Shown: piece after piece, positions 24,200 to 38,029 of the stretch
How the letters are laid out: each line of letters opens with the position of its first letter
Numbering within the stretch: position 1 is the stretch's first letter
NCBI RefSeq assembly: GCF_007655135.1
Contig: NC_045127.1
Span: 22,176,199-22,240,198 of the forward strand
DNA from: Punica granatum
Taxonomy: Eukaryota; Streptophyta; Magnoliopsida; Myrtales; Lythraceae
Reading direction: 5' to 3'
Length of the DNA stretch: 64,000 bases
Made by a program: the position numbers and the translations under genes
Notes under the pieces: generated by a model
Databases searched by the model: none
Told to the model about the DNA's origin: nothing
The model's input: only the letters and a program-made list of their open reading frames with translations

Positions 24200-25326
24200 C
24201 TTTCGAGATAATTTTTTTTCAAACAATTAGAATTATAAGCAATTAGACAACTTCTTTTTTTTTTATATATATTTTGCTTTTCTCTCATTTGACAGTGTTG
24301 ATTCTTTTTGCTCTTGATTATCATGATCTCAATCATGCATTTGACTTAGGTTTTTTATATTAATTAATTATTGCTCACATTTATTTTTGTGTATTTTAGA
24401 ATTTATTATATGTGTAATACAACAAGAATATTAACTTACTAATGTATTTAATATAAATATTTATTGTACTTTTTTTATTAAACATTAGAAATGAAATTTT
24501 TTTCTTCTTTCGTCTCAATTAACTACTTCGAAATTCCAACATATACATCATAGTTTGGAAATGTGCAATATTAAAAGATGATACCTTGACTTCATATATT
24601 AACCTTAATTTTTCAAAGGAAAATTGACTTAAGTCTTGCACAAAATTAAATTAATTATTTATAATTATTGATATTATAAATTATGTTATATCATAATAAA
24701 AAAATTATCAATATACATCAATGATACTAAATAGTTCATATTTATTTATTTGCTATCTCTAAACCAGCTAATAAGCTTATTAATGATGTCATATAATTAA
24801 TTACATATTTATAGATGAAATTTAAATTTTTATATATTTTCTAACATTTTATAATTATTATGTCTTACCACTTAATTGAAAAACCTTTCATGTGCATCGC
24901 ACATGTAGACTTACTAGTATATATAAAATATAGGGGTGCAGTCATCAGCATGACGACTATCTGTTTTCATTAAGACTCATGTCGGGTTATTGGCTACTCA
25001 CTCCAATTGTTAACTCTCGTAAATCTTTCCATTATAGGCTAGTGGAACAACATAATATCATGTCGGGGATTGAGTCCGGATATTTAATGGGGGATTTCTT
25101 TGATCAATTAGGATGAAAAAGTTCAGAGTTTTACTGAGTGAATGAAATGACTGGTGATTACAACATTGAGAACACCTGGGTAACAATTTATTTGTGACAA
25201 ATCCAAAAAAAAAAGAAGAATTTTTATGAGTAAACAATCATTTTCGTCGCTAACATTTCAATCGGTCATTAATTTTTTCTTTAAAATTGAAAAATTATCA
25301 ATTGAGTCCCTATAGTTTGACAACTA

Positions 25327-25613
25327 GAGATGATGACCTAGTGGTTCCAAACTCATCATGTGATTTGGAGATCCTAGGTTTCGAGTTAAATCCACTTGGG
25401 AACATATAGTAGGGTGTGCTCTTTAGCCTGGTCCTGAGATCATTTTCGGCTTTTGTGAACTATACTAGGTCTCTGGTGGTGCTACATCGATGGGGCCAGT
25501 ACTTGTACTGATTATTTAGTTCGTCTGATATGTTTACAGTTGAACACAAAAGCCCAAACATTACGTTACGGGAGCGGTAATATTATCATCATTACTGCTC
25601 ATAAAAAAAAAAA
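25327..25613 (+). mobile_element. SINE-like unit
   Basis: The start GATGACCTAGTGGTTCC resembles an A box and GGTTTCGAGTTAAATCC (25377-25393) an extended B box. The unit ends in a run of eleven A (25603-25613). The length of about 285 bp fits plant SINEs. A target duplication was not found, so the borders are approximate. Confidence 0.4.
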
Positions 25614-26512
25614 TAAGGAGTCCCTGCACTTTGAAAATCCCATCAATTTAGTCCTTCCGTCGGACTCGATTGATGGAAATTTTCAAACTGTAAAAACCTG
25701 ATTGATGGCTTTCCAACTTCAGGACAAAATTGATGGCCAATAACAATTTACTCAGTTTTTAGAGTATCATAAAACATATTTCGTTGATTTTTCATAATAA
25801 AAATTCAGCGTCACAAACTATACTCAACAAGAGATCATTGAATAAATTTTATACCGCATCGTCCTAGTAGTATCCCTCCTTATATATACTCTATATACAT
25901 TATAAGATAAGAATCACTTAGCTCATATCGGGAGTAAATTAAATAAAAACTTCATATATCATCTTGATCATGTGCGAGTGTTATGTACCCTCTGATACAG
26001 TTTCCGAATTTGTTCCAATATATCAGAATCTTTGATGACAATAAGCATATGATCATATGACGTCTAATAATACAAGTTGCTATCAAATTCTTCATTTCTT
26101 ATCTTTATCTTTTCGTCTTGCTTTAATTCCTTTGAGAGTTCTACCCATTAATTAGTTAATAATTAAATATAAATATGCAATACATATAAATAGGATAATT
26201 ACAAAACTATTACCGAACCATTTAAATTGTTTAATTCGGAAATAGTTATTGTACAGCTATATTCAAAAGTTATTGTATTCTTATTATTGTTAAGAAATAA
26301 AGGAAAAGAAAAACCGGGAATGACTATAATAAGAAATGAGGGAAACGAAAAGAAACCGATGCAACGTATAGGATAAAACACTAGTTAAGCTTAAAATAGC
26401 AATGTTCCAATATGTATTTTTAAAATTTATCCACACAGTGCTCTTCAAGTTCCCAGCCTAATGATGTAAAGCACGGTTAATTAGAGGAACCAAAATCAAT
26501 TATGCTCCTTTA

Positions 26513-26643
26513 TAGTGTGTTTGGACGGAGGGAAAATAAGGAAAAGAGAGGGCAAGGGAGGGGATTTAGTACGAGTGTTTTTGAAAATTTCATAAACCTT
26601 TCCACTCCTCCCCCCTTTTCCCTCCTTTTCTCCAAACACACTA
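26513..26643. mobile_element. Tourist-like MITE
   Basis: A 131-bp element with terminal inverted repeats TAGTGTGTTTGGA and TCCAAACACACTA, flanked on both sides by TTA (26510-26512 and 26644-26646). TTA target duplications are typical of PIF/Harbinger elements. Purine-rich and pyrimidine-rich arms extend the inverted repeat. Non-coding. Confidence 0.85.
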
Positions 26644-29240
26644 TTAGAGTTCACTCAGCAAACTGCCTTGTAGTTGTGGCAAGTTAGATATACGGGAGTT
26701 TATATTGGATTCAGAGTTGTATCATTTCGCAATTTCTCATGATATAGCTATCGGACAATTGCAATACCTTTTTTACTAATTTTTGTGAGTAAACTTAATA
26801 CCTTATCCATGCATATAATTACTAGAAGAGCAAGAATTGCTGTCATGTAATTTTATATTTGCTTGTAAATATGCCAGTTCTAGAGAAAGAGGGCATAATG
26901 AATTAATGCACATGCTCTTGACTAATAATCAGCTATCAAGTTCGATTCTCGTGGTAAAAGTACTCGTGTCCCTTTTATTAGTTTTATTAGATTTTCTATT
27001 TCATTATAGGCCTATGGCCTTCGAAATAACCGGAAAAAAGAGAGAGAAGAATAGATCAGTTCTGTATTGATGAAAAGTGAGGCAATGGAACTTCAGTCAG
27101 GAATAGATTCATCACAAGGTCACATATTCGGCCGCAAAATTCCGTCGCAGATTCATCACAAATCGGTTCATCACAAATCTTTATGTAACAACTTTTGCCA
27201 TCACAACAATTTTTGGTGGACTCTGATTCGAATATCAGATTAGTAGGAGATTCGAATTCCCTCTCCTAGATGCTTCAAATGCGTTGCCACCAAAATGAGT
27301 CTTTTGTTTGGCTCCCGACAACGAATTTGTGGCTTGGCCTCTCTTCTTTCCGATTATTCGAGATATGTCTTGCTCTTATTCGAATTTATACTTGCTCACT
27401 CTTTCAGGCTGTCTGTCCCAGACTGTCTCTTTGCCCTAGCTCGTCCTTGAAGATCAATTTTGCCCTAGCTCTTGTGTACATGAGCACAGAGGGAATGTGT
27501 ACAATTCCTTTTGGTCATTCTGCAGTTTTAAAATTATATAAGAGCTCCTAAATATTTTAATTAATTCTAAAATCAGTAATTATATGTTAGTATTTCTTTT
27601 TTCAATATACGGATGAAGATTTATGGGCTTAGAGGAGAATTGATAAGAAGGGGAAATAAAGGGGGACAAGGAGATCTATTGCTGATAATCGAATCCAAAA
27701 CTTATTAGTCTCATGTCAAGAACGATATCATTGAATGAAACACCCTTTCTCTCTGTTTTAGTAATCAGTATGCACCAGGCCTGATTAGTAATATTGAAAG
27801 CTTGTTTTTAGCTACTAACTAGCTAGTATGAACAAGCAAATTCGAAGAAATAAATTCTGAGGGTAATCTACACTGAACTTACAAATTTTTGCCTTTTTCT
27901 CTCCGATCTATCATGAACTTTGTTCGGATGAGGTTGCGATGTCGAGCTCGACTGGTAGCGATTGAAGCCTAGCTCACCAGCTGCCGCAATCCCAGCAAGC
28001 ACCTAACCCTTGTCATATGTGGATGTTGGTTTTTTTTTTAAAATGTTTTCTTAGGTTTTTCCTTATAAATATATATACTTAATATTTTCTGATTTATTTT
28101 TATTTTTTTCTACAACTAGGTTATTTTTTACCCACAAGGCAGTGCCGCATCAGCATATGGACGGAATAATTGACGATATGAAAAATGCGCAACGAGATCT
28201 AAATTGAGGATTTTATCAATAAAAAATAAAATTCATGATATGTTTGAAAAAAACAAAAGGACGATGCTTTTTTGTGTGATCTATATACGGATTATTAATT
28301 TAGACTCTTTTAGTGAGAACTCATGAGTGCCTTTTAATTATTTGTCTACATAATCTCAGCTCGTGCTCGATCACCTCTACAATTCTCTGGTCAATAATAA
28401 GAAAATTTGTGCTGCATTTATTAATATAAGAAAAGATCTAAAATAAACTAATATGATACAAATTATTGACAGAATTATTGAGCTCTTCACAAAGAAAAAA
28501 AATAAACAATTGTACCAAATAAAAAAGGAATCTAATTAGTTTATTAATATAAATCATGACTTAACTATATTGAAAATCTTTCCCAAAAAATAGGGAGACA
28601 AATAAGAAAATGAAGACTGAAAATCATGGTAAAATTATAATAAGAAATTAATCACATTTCATTTCATAATAATAATGTATGAATTTTCGCACAAGGCATG
28701 CGCCAAAAGTTTTTACTTTATCTCGCTAGTTCGTCTTGAAGCCAGGCCCTACATAAAAAAAAGTATAATATAGTAACGCACGATCTTATCTGTTAATTTA
28801 GAAATCATACATTTAATTCCTAATATGATCGCATGTGACTTTTTAATAATTATTTAAAATTTATTTTTCAATTAGGTATTGATCAAAAGCCAGCCCTACG
28901 CTATAGTGGCACGTGGCAGAAGGAAGGGGTGCCGACAGTAGCTTTCAATGTCGGTGTCCGAATGTTTGTCTACTTTTTATCCCTCCTCCCGCAGCTTTCG
29001 CACTTTTTATGCATTTCTTTGACTTCTTGTTTTCCATAGCGTACGAGAAATTCAACCAATGCCAAGCCATGTCATCTTAACAAACTTTCCTTATCAGTTA
29101 ATCCAACTGAATGAAGAAAATTAAGAAACATCCAATGTCCCTTCTTTTTTCAAAAAACCAAATTGAAATATATAAAAAAAAAAGATTCAGAATTTAAACC
29201 TCCATTTCAATTTCTGCTTCGTTCGCAAAATACACTTCCA

Positions 29241-29264
29241 TATATATATATATATATATATATA
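29241..29264. repeat. TA microsatellite
   Basis: About twelve TA units. Confidence 0.85.
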
Positions 29265-30609
29265 TTATTAATATATTCATGTGCTTGGAAGCAGGAGACT
29301 CTAGGCAGTGGTGATGGTGGTGGTGGCATGGGGTTCTGGCAAGATGAGGAAGAGAGAGATCAGGATGGACAAGCCAATCTTAAATACTTATAAAGTTATC
29401 CAATTTTGATCAACGTGAGAGAGCGTATGAAAACATTTCATACTCTCACAATTTTTTTAAATTTTTTTATTATTTTAATAATTTAATTTAATTTAATTTT
29501 ATCTTTAGTGATGAATAAAATAAGAAAAAGAAAGCAACTATGTCCGCATTTATATTTTGTTTTATTATGTAATTTAAAATTTAAAATAAATATAATATTT
29601 AATTAATAAGAAAGAAAACGAAGTAATCATTCTATTACTTTCTGTCTTTGTGCTCGATTCCCTTCATTACATTTCTCATCAAAAAACGAAAAATTAATAG
29701 TAGTACATGATAAGGAAATTATATACTTTATTCAATTTGTAACAAATAAAAAAAAAGAAATTTTGTCATATACTCATGTTGTGTTGTTGGGCATAAATTA
29801 AAAAAAATAAAACAATTATTTCATACAAAAATAAGAAAAATGAATGGGCCTTTTTATTTTCGTAAATATTCTTTTATTCCACCTTGATTAATTCATTGAT
29901 ATCATAATCACTGCTTTGTATGTGTATTATTTTCGATCTTGAGAGATATTTTTTTTACTTTTAATTTTATTTATCATTACTTTGGTTATTATTAATATTT
30001 TGTTAATATTTTAAAATATTGGGTTGTCTCTTACAATTAACTTTTATAATCAATTAAAGCAACTCATGGCCATCAGTATCTCTTAGGAGTAAACTCTTGA
30101 CATTAAATTTTGCACAAGTAATTGCATCAAACGATGTAATGTAAATTAATATACTAAAATGTGAATATAAGAGTACCATAATTATAATGTTTATAGATGG
30201 TAATGTCACCCATGCATGCACTGGCACAATGCTAGTGATATAAGCTTATTTGAAAGGAGACAACCGATATGAACATGGCCTATAAGCTAATGATTAGGAT
30301 AACAAATAACTAAAAAGACGACACAACCGCGTACTATGCGCTGCAATCTAAAAGATAAAAATAGTATTTTTCAAATTTACTTATATGATGTTTTAACTCG
30401 ATTTTCATGGCAATGTCAGTATTTCTAGTTGCACATATATTATTTATACAACATACAAGTTTTAATATGAGATATGTATGGACCAAACTTTCAAGATATT
30501 GGTGGACGTTGTGATGCCATGAGTTAGTATTGTATTGGCATGAGGAACGAGCTATATTGGAGTAAAGAGGTTACTAGATATGGCAATGCCATTGTGATTA
30601 TGGAGCTAA

Positions 30610-30935
30610 GCTGGAGCCAAATGGGGGTCTAAACGAGCTGAGTCGAGTCTGAATATACAAGGCTCAAGCTATGCTCATCAAATATTTCTTGGGCTCAAGC
30701 TTGGGTTTGAGCTTGGTCAAGCCTGAACATCCAAGTTTGAGCTCGGCTCGTTTGAGGCTTGGCTAATGGGCCTAGTACAGTAGAAAAGCTCAAGCTCGGG
30801 CTTGAGTTCAGGCTCCTTTAGGCTAAAAAAATTCGGCTTGTTTGATGCTTGTCCAACGGGCCTAGTGTAGTAGAAAAGCCCGGGCTTGGGCTCAGGTCAT
30901 GCTTGGGTTTGAGCTCGGGCTACTTTAGGCTTGAA
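30610..30935. repeat. GAGCTCG/GGCTTG-rich repeat block
   Basis: Words such as GGCTCGTTTGAGGCTTGG, CTCAAGCTTGGG and ATGGGCCTAGTAC recur in direct orientation, including two copies of (C/G)GGGCCTAGT(A/G)(C/T)AGTAGAAAAGC about 98 bp apart. Possibly the subterminal region of a DNA transposon; ends were not found. Confidence 0.45.
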
Positions 30936-31250
30936 AAAGAAAGATTAAATACTAAATAACAACATACAAAATTTAATCCAACAATAACGATTACAACTTG
31001 ATATAGCTCAAAAGTTCATCAAATTCAAATTACATCCTCTTCAATTAAAATACTACATTTGACAATAATAAAAACTATTAAAGAGTTTCCCTCATGAAAG
31101 GATTAATATCAATATATCCTCATGCTCGTCATCTTCATCCCAAAATCAACATCCAAACTCCAAAGATGTAAAACACATCAAATGGAATTCCAACAAGAAG
31201 ATTAGATTGCTCCCCAATAGCAAGAAGCAAAATTGAGTGAACATTGCCCC

Positions 31251-34200
31251 TGTGCTTGAGAGTGTCTACCTTTCTGGGGGACGCGCGACGGACACCCGTA
31301 AGAAAGAGTCTCCACTACATGTTTACGACCCGGAGGTCGAGGGCCGGTGAGTTGCCCGGGTCTAGGCGTAATGGATACACCTACTTTGTTAAGGCATATG
31401 ATCTTGCGGAACTAGGAGTTCCGAATTCGGGAGTTCTGTTACATGCGGGCCTATATCCTGCACGCCCTACCGGTACCCTAGTTTGTCTAAAATTTGCTAT
31501 TTTTAGTTTGTTTACGTGTTGATTAGGTTGCGCTCATATCGCTCGTTTTGACACCGAAAATTCGTGAAAATGATTGATTTGGTTTGAGGGACCAAAAGAG
31601 GAGTGGATCCTCAAGTCAGGAGATCAGTCCGTCGTCTTCACGTCTCGACTAACTAAACCGTGATGGTCGGTTCGCCATGTGGACCGAACCCATGACTCGT
31701 ATGGTCCATGTTCGTTTCGGGGACCCGTAAACCATCTCGATCAATTTCGACTCTTAGAATCGACATTTGCTGACCGAATCGTTACATAAATAAATGTACA
31801 AATAAATACCTCACAATGTACTCTCAAATAATAAATACAAATTACAACAAATGGATCCCGGTCGACTCACGTTCGGCCGATATTTTGCTTGCACTCATTG
31901 TGAGTTTTAGAAAGACCGAAACCAAAATTAATGCGACGCGAGCTCATGAGAGCCAAGGGTTGGGTCCGATTGAGGATCCTTAGTGGGCGAAATGGTCCTC
32001 AAGAAAGCCGTGGGACCGGTCGAGCTCTCAGATGATTGTCTAACCCCATTTTACGCATCTCCACCCGAGTCATCCTCCGCTTGGATACTACTAGGGTCAG
32101 AACGATGACTCGAGGCTAGACCCCATACCGCACTCGGGTAGCGCACTCGATATGCGGGGGCGTTGGACCCCGTGAATGATGATTGGGGGCATTGGACCCC
32201 GTGTGAACCGTATCCTATGGGTTCGGGCTTGAAATGTTACAAAACAGATAAAAGCATACAAAAACAGTTAAAAACAGATGAAAATAGATAAAAATAGATG
32301 AAAACTGATAAAAAGAGATAAAAACAAACGACTTGAGTGTTAATTGCGGGTTTGAACCATTACAAAACAGATAAAAGCAAACAAAAGCAGATAAAAACAA
32401 ACAACTTACGTGTTAATTGCGGGTTTACGTGATTATCATATTATGAACCAGAGTTGCTTAACAATTGCATTTCTACCATAAACAGATAAAAATAGGACAA
32501 TTATGGGTGCTGATAAACGGCCATGGGCCGCCCTAAAAGGACATGTAGCATTCGACTTTGCTAAAAAAGGACTTGATATATATGATGTATGTTATCAAGG
32601 CCTGAGTGCCTGGGTTTCTTTTAAGTGTTGTCACTCTGTGATACTAGATAGATTAACAAATTATGACAAAAGTATATTTTGCTAGAAACCTAAAACCTGG
32701 GGTTTCGACCCCCCGTTTCCCCATTTTGATTATGTTGAGTGCTTGATTAGTCCAGTTTTTGTGTTTTATGATAGATAAATCCAATCTAAGCACAAATTTT
32801 GGGAAGTGGGAACGCGAAACACCATGAGTTGCCAATGTCTCTACTTATGCCCTCATGAAAGGGCCGAATAACCTTTCACGGGGCTATCCCCGCTCGCATC
32901 GCTGGTCCACATCCTTAAGCGCCCCAATCTATGCTAGAATAACAGAAACACTTCGACTGGATAAATAGGGCTACACAGATAAAGCCTGCGGCTGCACGCG
33001 CAGCTCGTTTTTACCCGTGGCTCAGAGTGTTTCGATCACTCTAACCCTATGGTTGTCGATAAATCATAAACCGACAATTTACCCTTGAGACAGAAAAATT
33101 AATTTGCAAAAATGAGACTGCATGATGTGGGCCACCTTGACCTATAACCGGTGTCGACCAATCCCGTAGATCCACCAAGGCCGTGTGTAAACCTCGAGGG
33201 AGCCAAAAGACCGGTCGATCTGCTCGGAAGTGGTCTAAGAAGAACTCCCGTGTTCCGACTTGAGTCTTCTCAAATCGGGCCTAGACTTAAGTTAAGACAC
33301 GTGAGCCCTTCCTAGATATCCATGTTATACGGTTCACACGTCCCGGTATTTATAAAGAAATATGGATTTAGAAAAGGGCACGATTATCAGTTCGTGATTT
33401 ATCGACTCCATTACAAATTATTCACTGGTTTGTGCAATTTATTTAAAAGTCGAGTGGGTTAATTAGCCGAGTGGATCATCCCAATTACTACATGTATGAG
33501 ATCGATGAAATTGGATGAATCGGCCAAATGCTTTTGTTTGTGGGTTGCGAGCCGTCTAGCCGACCATTGATGGACCGCCCGATAAGAGCTCTAATTCCCG
33601 ACCTTCTCAAAATTAAATTCGATTTTCAAACCAACTTTATGTGATTAATCTGGTTTGCGTGAGATTTCAATCAAAGATGCACTCAAACATTACAACAGAC
33701 AATCATAGGCATGTTCAATCACATCAAGACTTATTTTGCTGGTTTTAAAGTTCAAGTGATCCATCAAGACGGTTTAATGTTTTTGGTCAGTTTCACTCCT
33801 TTAAGCCAAATGCACGTGGACTCCAAATTCATGTTGATTCATTCCTATTTCAAACAACCAATTTTTACGGTAGATTCATTTAAAGTCAATGTTCTTGTTT
33901 GAGTTGATTTTTTTTTTTCAATGCATCTCGGTTATAAAATACGAAATCATATTAGCACCAGTTCATGCTTTTCTTTTTTCTTTTCAATTGGGATTCAGTT
34001 TACAATATCATCGTACGTGCAAGCATGTAATCAATTTCATAATGAAGCTTTAACCATGCTGCTAAGTTTGAGTATTTTACCACTCCCGAACTAGTGTCAA
34101 ATGGAACTGCGTAAAACTTCGAAACCTCCTTGGACTGGGATTAGAGTGACTTGTCCAAACTTCCTACAACACCTTTAATCTTCCAAACGTCATCGTGACA

Positions 34201-36984
34201 GCACTTTAGATAACATGAAAAAAACTTGACGTATAGCTCCCAGCGGCTGGATATCTCCGCTCTAACTAGAGGAGTTTCTTTCGCGAGTGAGTCATCAGTG
34301 CCCCATCAGCACGACAGGGAAGCATTGTGTCGGCCACGTTCTGTGAGATGTAGATTCAGGCGACGTAGCTCTGCTCAAATGTCAGGAGTAGCGAGATGAA
34401 ACCTAGGACCATCAGCTCGACTTTAACCTTTTCCATGGCGTTAAACAAAGCCTTCTTGTGCCTTTCCATAAGCCAAGTTCCAACTTTGTGGAGGAACTTC
34501 TCCAAGACAATGGAGATGATGATGATGACGGTGCAGATGCCGGCGATGGCCCATGTCGGGGTCTGGTCGAGCTCCTTCTCTTGTGTCTCACTAGACACTG
34601 CCATGGCTTCTCTCTCTCTCTCTCTCCACACCTCTCCCCTTCTCTCCATCCCGGTCATTCCTCTGTTTAAGGAAACACTGCTCGACGAGGAAATGGAAAG
34701 CTAAGCTGATTTTAGGATGATTAACAGTGAGGGAATCTGAGGATGGTTAATGGGGATGATTTCATTTAAGTATATGGGCTTAAAAAGCACAGCAGAGGCA
34801 ACTGGGGTCTGTCTTGTGCTGTCTATCTTTTTGCCCATGTAAGAGAGAAAGAAAGGGATATAGAGAGAGATCATATACGAGAGAGAGAGAATAGAGGGGC
34901 TACGATTGAAGGTGAATGGCAAGATGTCAAGAAGCTGTGATGGAAGGAAGAGGCCAAGAGGGATCGTGAGAGAGAGAGATGGTTATGAGAAGAAGGTGGT
35001 GAAGATGATGAGGGTGGCGTGGAGAAGAATAAGAAGCATGAGCATTAGATGGGAGTAACTAGTTCTGGAGCTGGTATGGGATCAAAGAGGAAGAGCAAGA
35101 GAAAGGAAATTGAGGTGATGGAGATGAGGTGATTGAGAGTAAGGAGAGTTGAGCTGAGGGAGTTGAGATGACTGAGTGTAAGGGAGAATTGGTGAGCTGA
35201 GGGAGTTGAGAGGAATTGAGGGAACGTAAGGGAAGTGAGGGAGATGATCAGGAGAAGAGAAGTTGGATGATGATGGTGATGAGGGAACCGATGGTCCGGC
35301 TGGGGTCTAGGGAAGTGCAGAAGGTGATCAAAAAGAAAACCAAAGACCAAAATAGCTCGAGAGGAAGGCAGGAAGGTCTCTCATATCTCTTCTCTGTTCT
35401 TCCCATGATTTATGCTTGAGCCAAGGAGAGGGAGAGAGAGCGAGAGAGAGAGAGAGAGATTGCCTCAGAAAAAAATCGAGCTGACAGAGAGAGGTTGTTG
35501 CAATATCAAGGAGAGGCCGCAGCAGATGGAGAAGTCTCGGGTCCTTCCTCCTGTAGCTTGGTCGATGAACTGGGGTACTTATGGTAAAGGTTGCTTTGTT
35601 GGTGCACAGCAGAGCATAATTGAGAAAAGGGAAAACCCGTAGGTGACGATGGTGATCAGAGGGATAAGCATGGCAAAGCTTATAGGCTAGAGGAGAAGCA
35701 AAAGCAGAGATAGCAGCTGAGTTGATGGTGATCTTGGTGTAAAGATTTGGATGATCAGGTTGGCGTCGGAATTGATCGTGGGCGGGCAGTTGCCTGATCA
35801 ATTCGCATGAGAAAAATACCAAGGAAAAAAGACGATAGAAAGAAGAAGAGGAGTGAAGGAAGAAGAAATAGATGGCAGGGAAGAAGCAGGTGGTAGAGAC
35901 GGGCCTACTTTTCTGCCACATGATATTTCTTTGTTTTTTTTAAACTCGTACAGGGTCTTTCGGGTGAAATTCTATTTGTCGGGATCTGTCGATAATTCCG
36001 AAATAAAAACTTTTAAATCGAGAAATTTGAAAAATACTCGGCTCTATGAGAATTTCAATTTGCATCGACGGAGATTGAATCTCGATAAAAATTGATATCA
36101 AATCTCTGACACGCGTCGATCATAATTGTTCGATTATTTTCGAATTCCTCATCTTTTTAACCGGATATCCGAAAAATATTATGGGACCACCATTATGTTC
36201 TGAAAAATTCAAGGATCGATATTATGTAGAAAAATATTTTTCAATCTTGAATATCATTCCAAATTTTGAAGATCAAAATTAATGCACGAGAGACCTGAAA
36301 TTCTCGGCTTTTCAATTGGGCATCCGAATAATGATATGGGACTCCATTGTGTTCAGAAAAATTCAATGACCAATATTATGCAAAAAAAAAAAAAATTTGG
36401 CCTCGAGTTTTGTTCTAATTTTAGAAGGGGTTTTTACCCAAAATGACCCATGGTTTATCCGTTCTGTCAAATCTATTATATGTTTTTTTTAGTTAGATAT
36501 ATCCCATGGTTTACTTTTTACATCAAATTTATCCCGACGTTATCTTTTCCCCTTTTAAAAATCTAACTTGATGCGTGTGAGGCTTGGAATTCTTGTCTTT
36601 CCAATCGGATACCCGAAAGAAGATCCAGAATCACCATTGCTTTCAGAAAAATTAGGGGATCAATATTATGCAGAGAAATATTTTATGGCCCCAAATAAGA
36701 ATTTTGAAAGATAAGGATTGATGCATGTAAAACCCGAAAACGTCCCGTAGAGTATTTTCTGAAAATATAAAATTTGAGTTAAATTAGAGAAATGCCCTGA
36801 GTTCAAAAAATTTGTGAATGTATTGAGTGATTAGTCAAAATACTACCCTCCGATGGATGGTTGAAATGACAATTTTGTCCCTCATCATCTCTATCATGCT
36901 AACTTGTCTTTTTCGAATTCTCATCGTGTTGCGATATCCTTATGAGTTTCTCTAGCGCCAGTGGACCAAAATAAGGTGTTGACA
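31251..36984 (-). mobile_element. 3' LTR of E2 (about 5.7 kb)
   Basis: Read on the minus strand it starts TGTCAACACCTTATTTTG next to the polypurine tract. It aligns along its length with the right LTR minus the solo LTR insertion. Near the outer end (31251-31260) about 57 bp present in the right LTR, just inside the terminal TGTG, are missing. It carries the MLO-derived segment (34160-34604) and purine-rich tracts around 34850-35460. Confidence 0.8.
34160..34604 (-). pseudogene. Captured MLO gene fragment in the E2 3' LTR
   Basis: From ATG at 34604 the frame reads MAVSSETQEKELDQTPTWAI, then ISIVLEKFLHKVGTWL, KALFNAMEKVKVELMVLGF and ISLLLTF. This is the N-terminus and first membrane helices of a plant MLO protein, the seven-helix family linked to powdery mildew susceptibility and calmodulin binding. 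A stop near 34356 replaces an Arg codon (CGA to TGA). Beyond it, VADTMLPCR and, further on, SAVTMTFGRLKV (about 34160-34225) are still recognisable, with the segment between largely missing. The fragment reads through without introns. It lies on the same strand as E2 and is not a functional gene. Confidence 0.8.
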
Positions 36985-37001
36985 GTTTGCCCCTCTTTGG
37001 C
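36985..37001 (-). other. Polypurine tract of E2
   Basis: On the minus strand GCCAAAGAGGGGCAAAC immediately precedes the 3' LTR start. It matches the E1 tract at 8058-8072 closely. Confidence 0.75.
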
Positions 37002-37149
37002 AGGATGCTCGGGTAGAGGATGCGGCTAAAGACATTGAGAAGTACCCCGATTTGGTCCCGGCGACTACCACGGCACCTCCAGTGGCCATTCTCTCTCCTC
37101 GTCTCTGGATATGTGGGAGAAGACTGTGCAAGTGCACAATCCTATTATT

Positions 37150-38005
37150 GCAAACAGACAGTAAAGGTAAAAGAGTGAGAATTTAAACCCAAAAGCAGTA
37201 AATAGATGTCAAAACTCGAAAACAATAAAATGGGTACGAAACCCTGGGTGTAAAACCTCGAAAGCAATAAAGAGGGTGCGAAACCCCGAAAGTAATAAAA
37301 TAGGTGTGAAACCCTAAAAGCAGTGAAGTAGGTGTGAAACCTTAAAAGCAGTAAAGCGGGTGCAAAACCCTAAAAGTAGTAAATGGGGTGTAAGACCCCA
37401 AGAGTAGAAAAGCGGATGTGAAATCTTGGGTGTGAAACCTTGAAAGTAATAAAATGGGTGTGAAACCCTAAAAGAAGTAAATCGGTGCGAAACCCTGAAA
37501 ACAGTAAAGCGGGTGGGAAACCCTGAAAGCAATAAAGCAGGTGTGAAACCTTAAAAGTAGTAAAGCGGGTGTGAAACCCTGAAAACATTATCTGGGCATG
37601 AAACCCTGCGCGTGAAACCCTGAAAGTAATGAAGCGGGTGTAAAACCCTGAAAGCAGTATAGTGGGTGTGAAACCCTAAAAGCAATAAAGCGGGTGTGAA
37701 TTCCTAAAAGCAGTAAAGCGGGTGTGAAACTTTGGATGTGAAAATAAAAGCAGGTGTGAAATCCTGAAAGCAATAAAAGCGGGTGTGAAATCCTGAAAGC
37801 AGTAAAGCGGGCGTGAAACCCTGGGTGTGAAACCCTAAAAGCAGTAAAGTGGGTGTGAAAACCTGAAAATAGTAAAGTGGGTGGGAAACTCTGAAAGCAG
37901 TGTAGCGGGTGTCAAACCATGGGTGTGAAAACCTGAAAGCAATAAAGCGAGTGTGAAACTTCGAAAGTAGTAAAGCGGGTGTGAAACCCCGAAAGCGATT
38001 TAAGA
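37150..38005 (-). repeat. Minisatellite next to the E2 3' LTR, first type
   Basis: About 28 degenerate units, mostly 27-30 bp, read on the minus strand as GGGTTTCACACCC then GCTTTACTGCTTTCA. Each unit can form a hairpin with stem GGGT/ACCC and loop TTCAC. The spacer TTTACTGCTTT is shared with the E1 array at 7275-7875. Long repetitive ORFs across it (for example 37704-38036) are artefacts. Confidence 0.9.
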
Positions 38006-38029
38006 AGCGCGGGATGAGAAAGTAAAATC

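Larger units (their letters stand above)
24200..31250. other. AT-rich intergenic DNA between the LINE and E2
   Basis: No gene recognised in about 7 kb. It contains a SINE-like unit, a Tourist-like MITE, TA microsatellites (24089-24103, 29241-29264) and a stretch at 30610-30935 rich in GGCTCG/GAGCTCGGGC words typical of subterminal repeats of some plant DNA transposons. Short ORFs such as 27270-27551 have no recognisable motifs. Confidence 0.55.

Noticed and set aside
34356..34658. Functional MLO gene
   Set aside because: The frame is truncated by a stop, lacks most of the seven-helix protein and lies within an LTR; the sister copy is broken differently.
35328..35921. 197-codon minus-strand ORF in the E2 3' LTR
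   Set aside because: Low-complexity and not conserved as a frame in the corresponding region of the other LTR.
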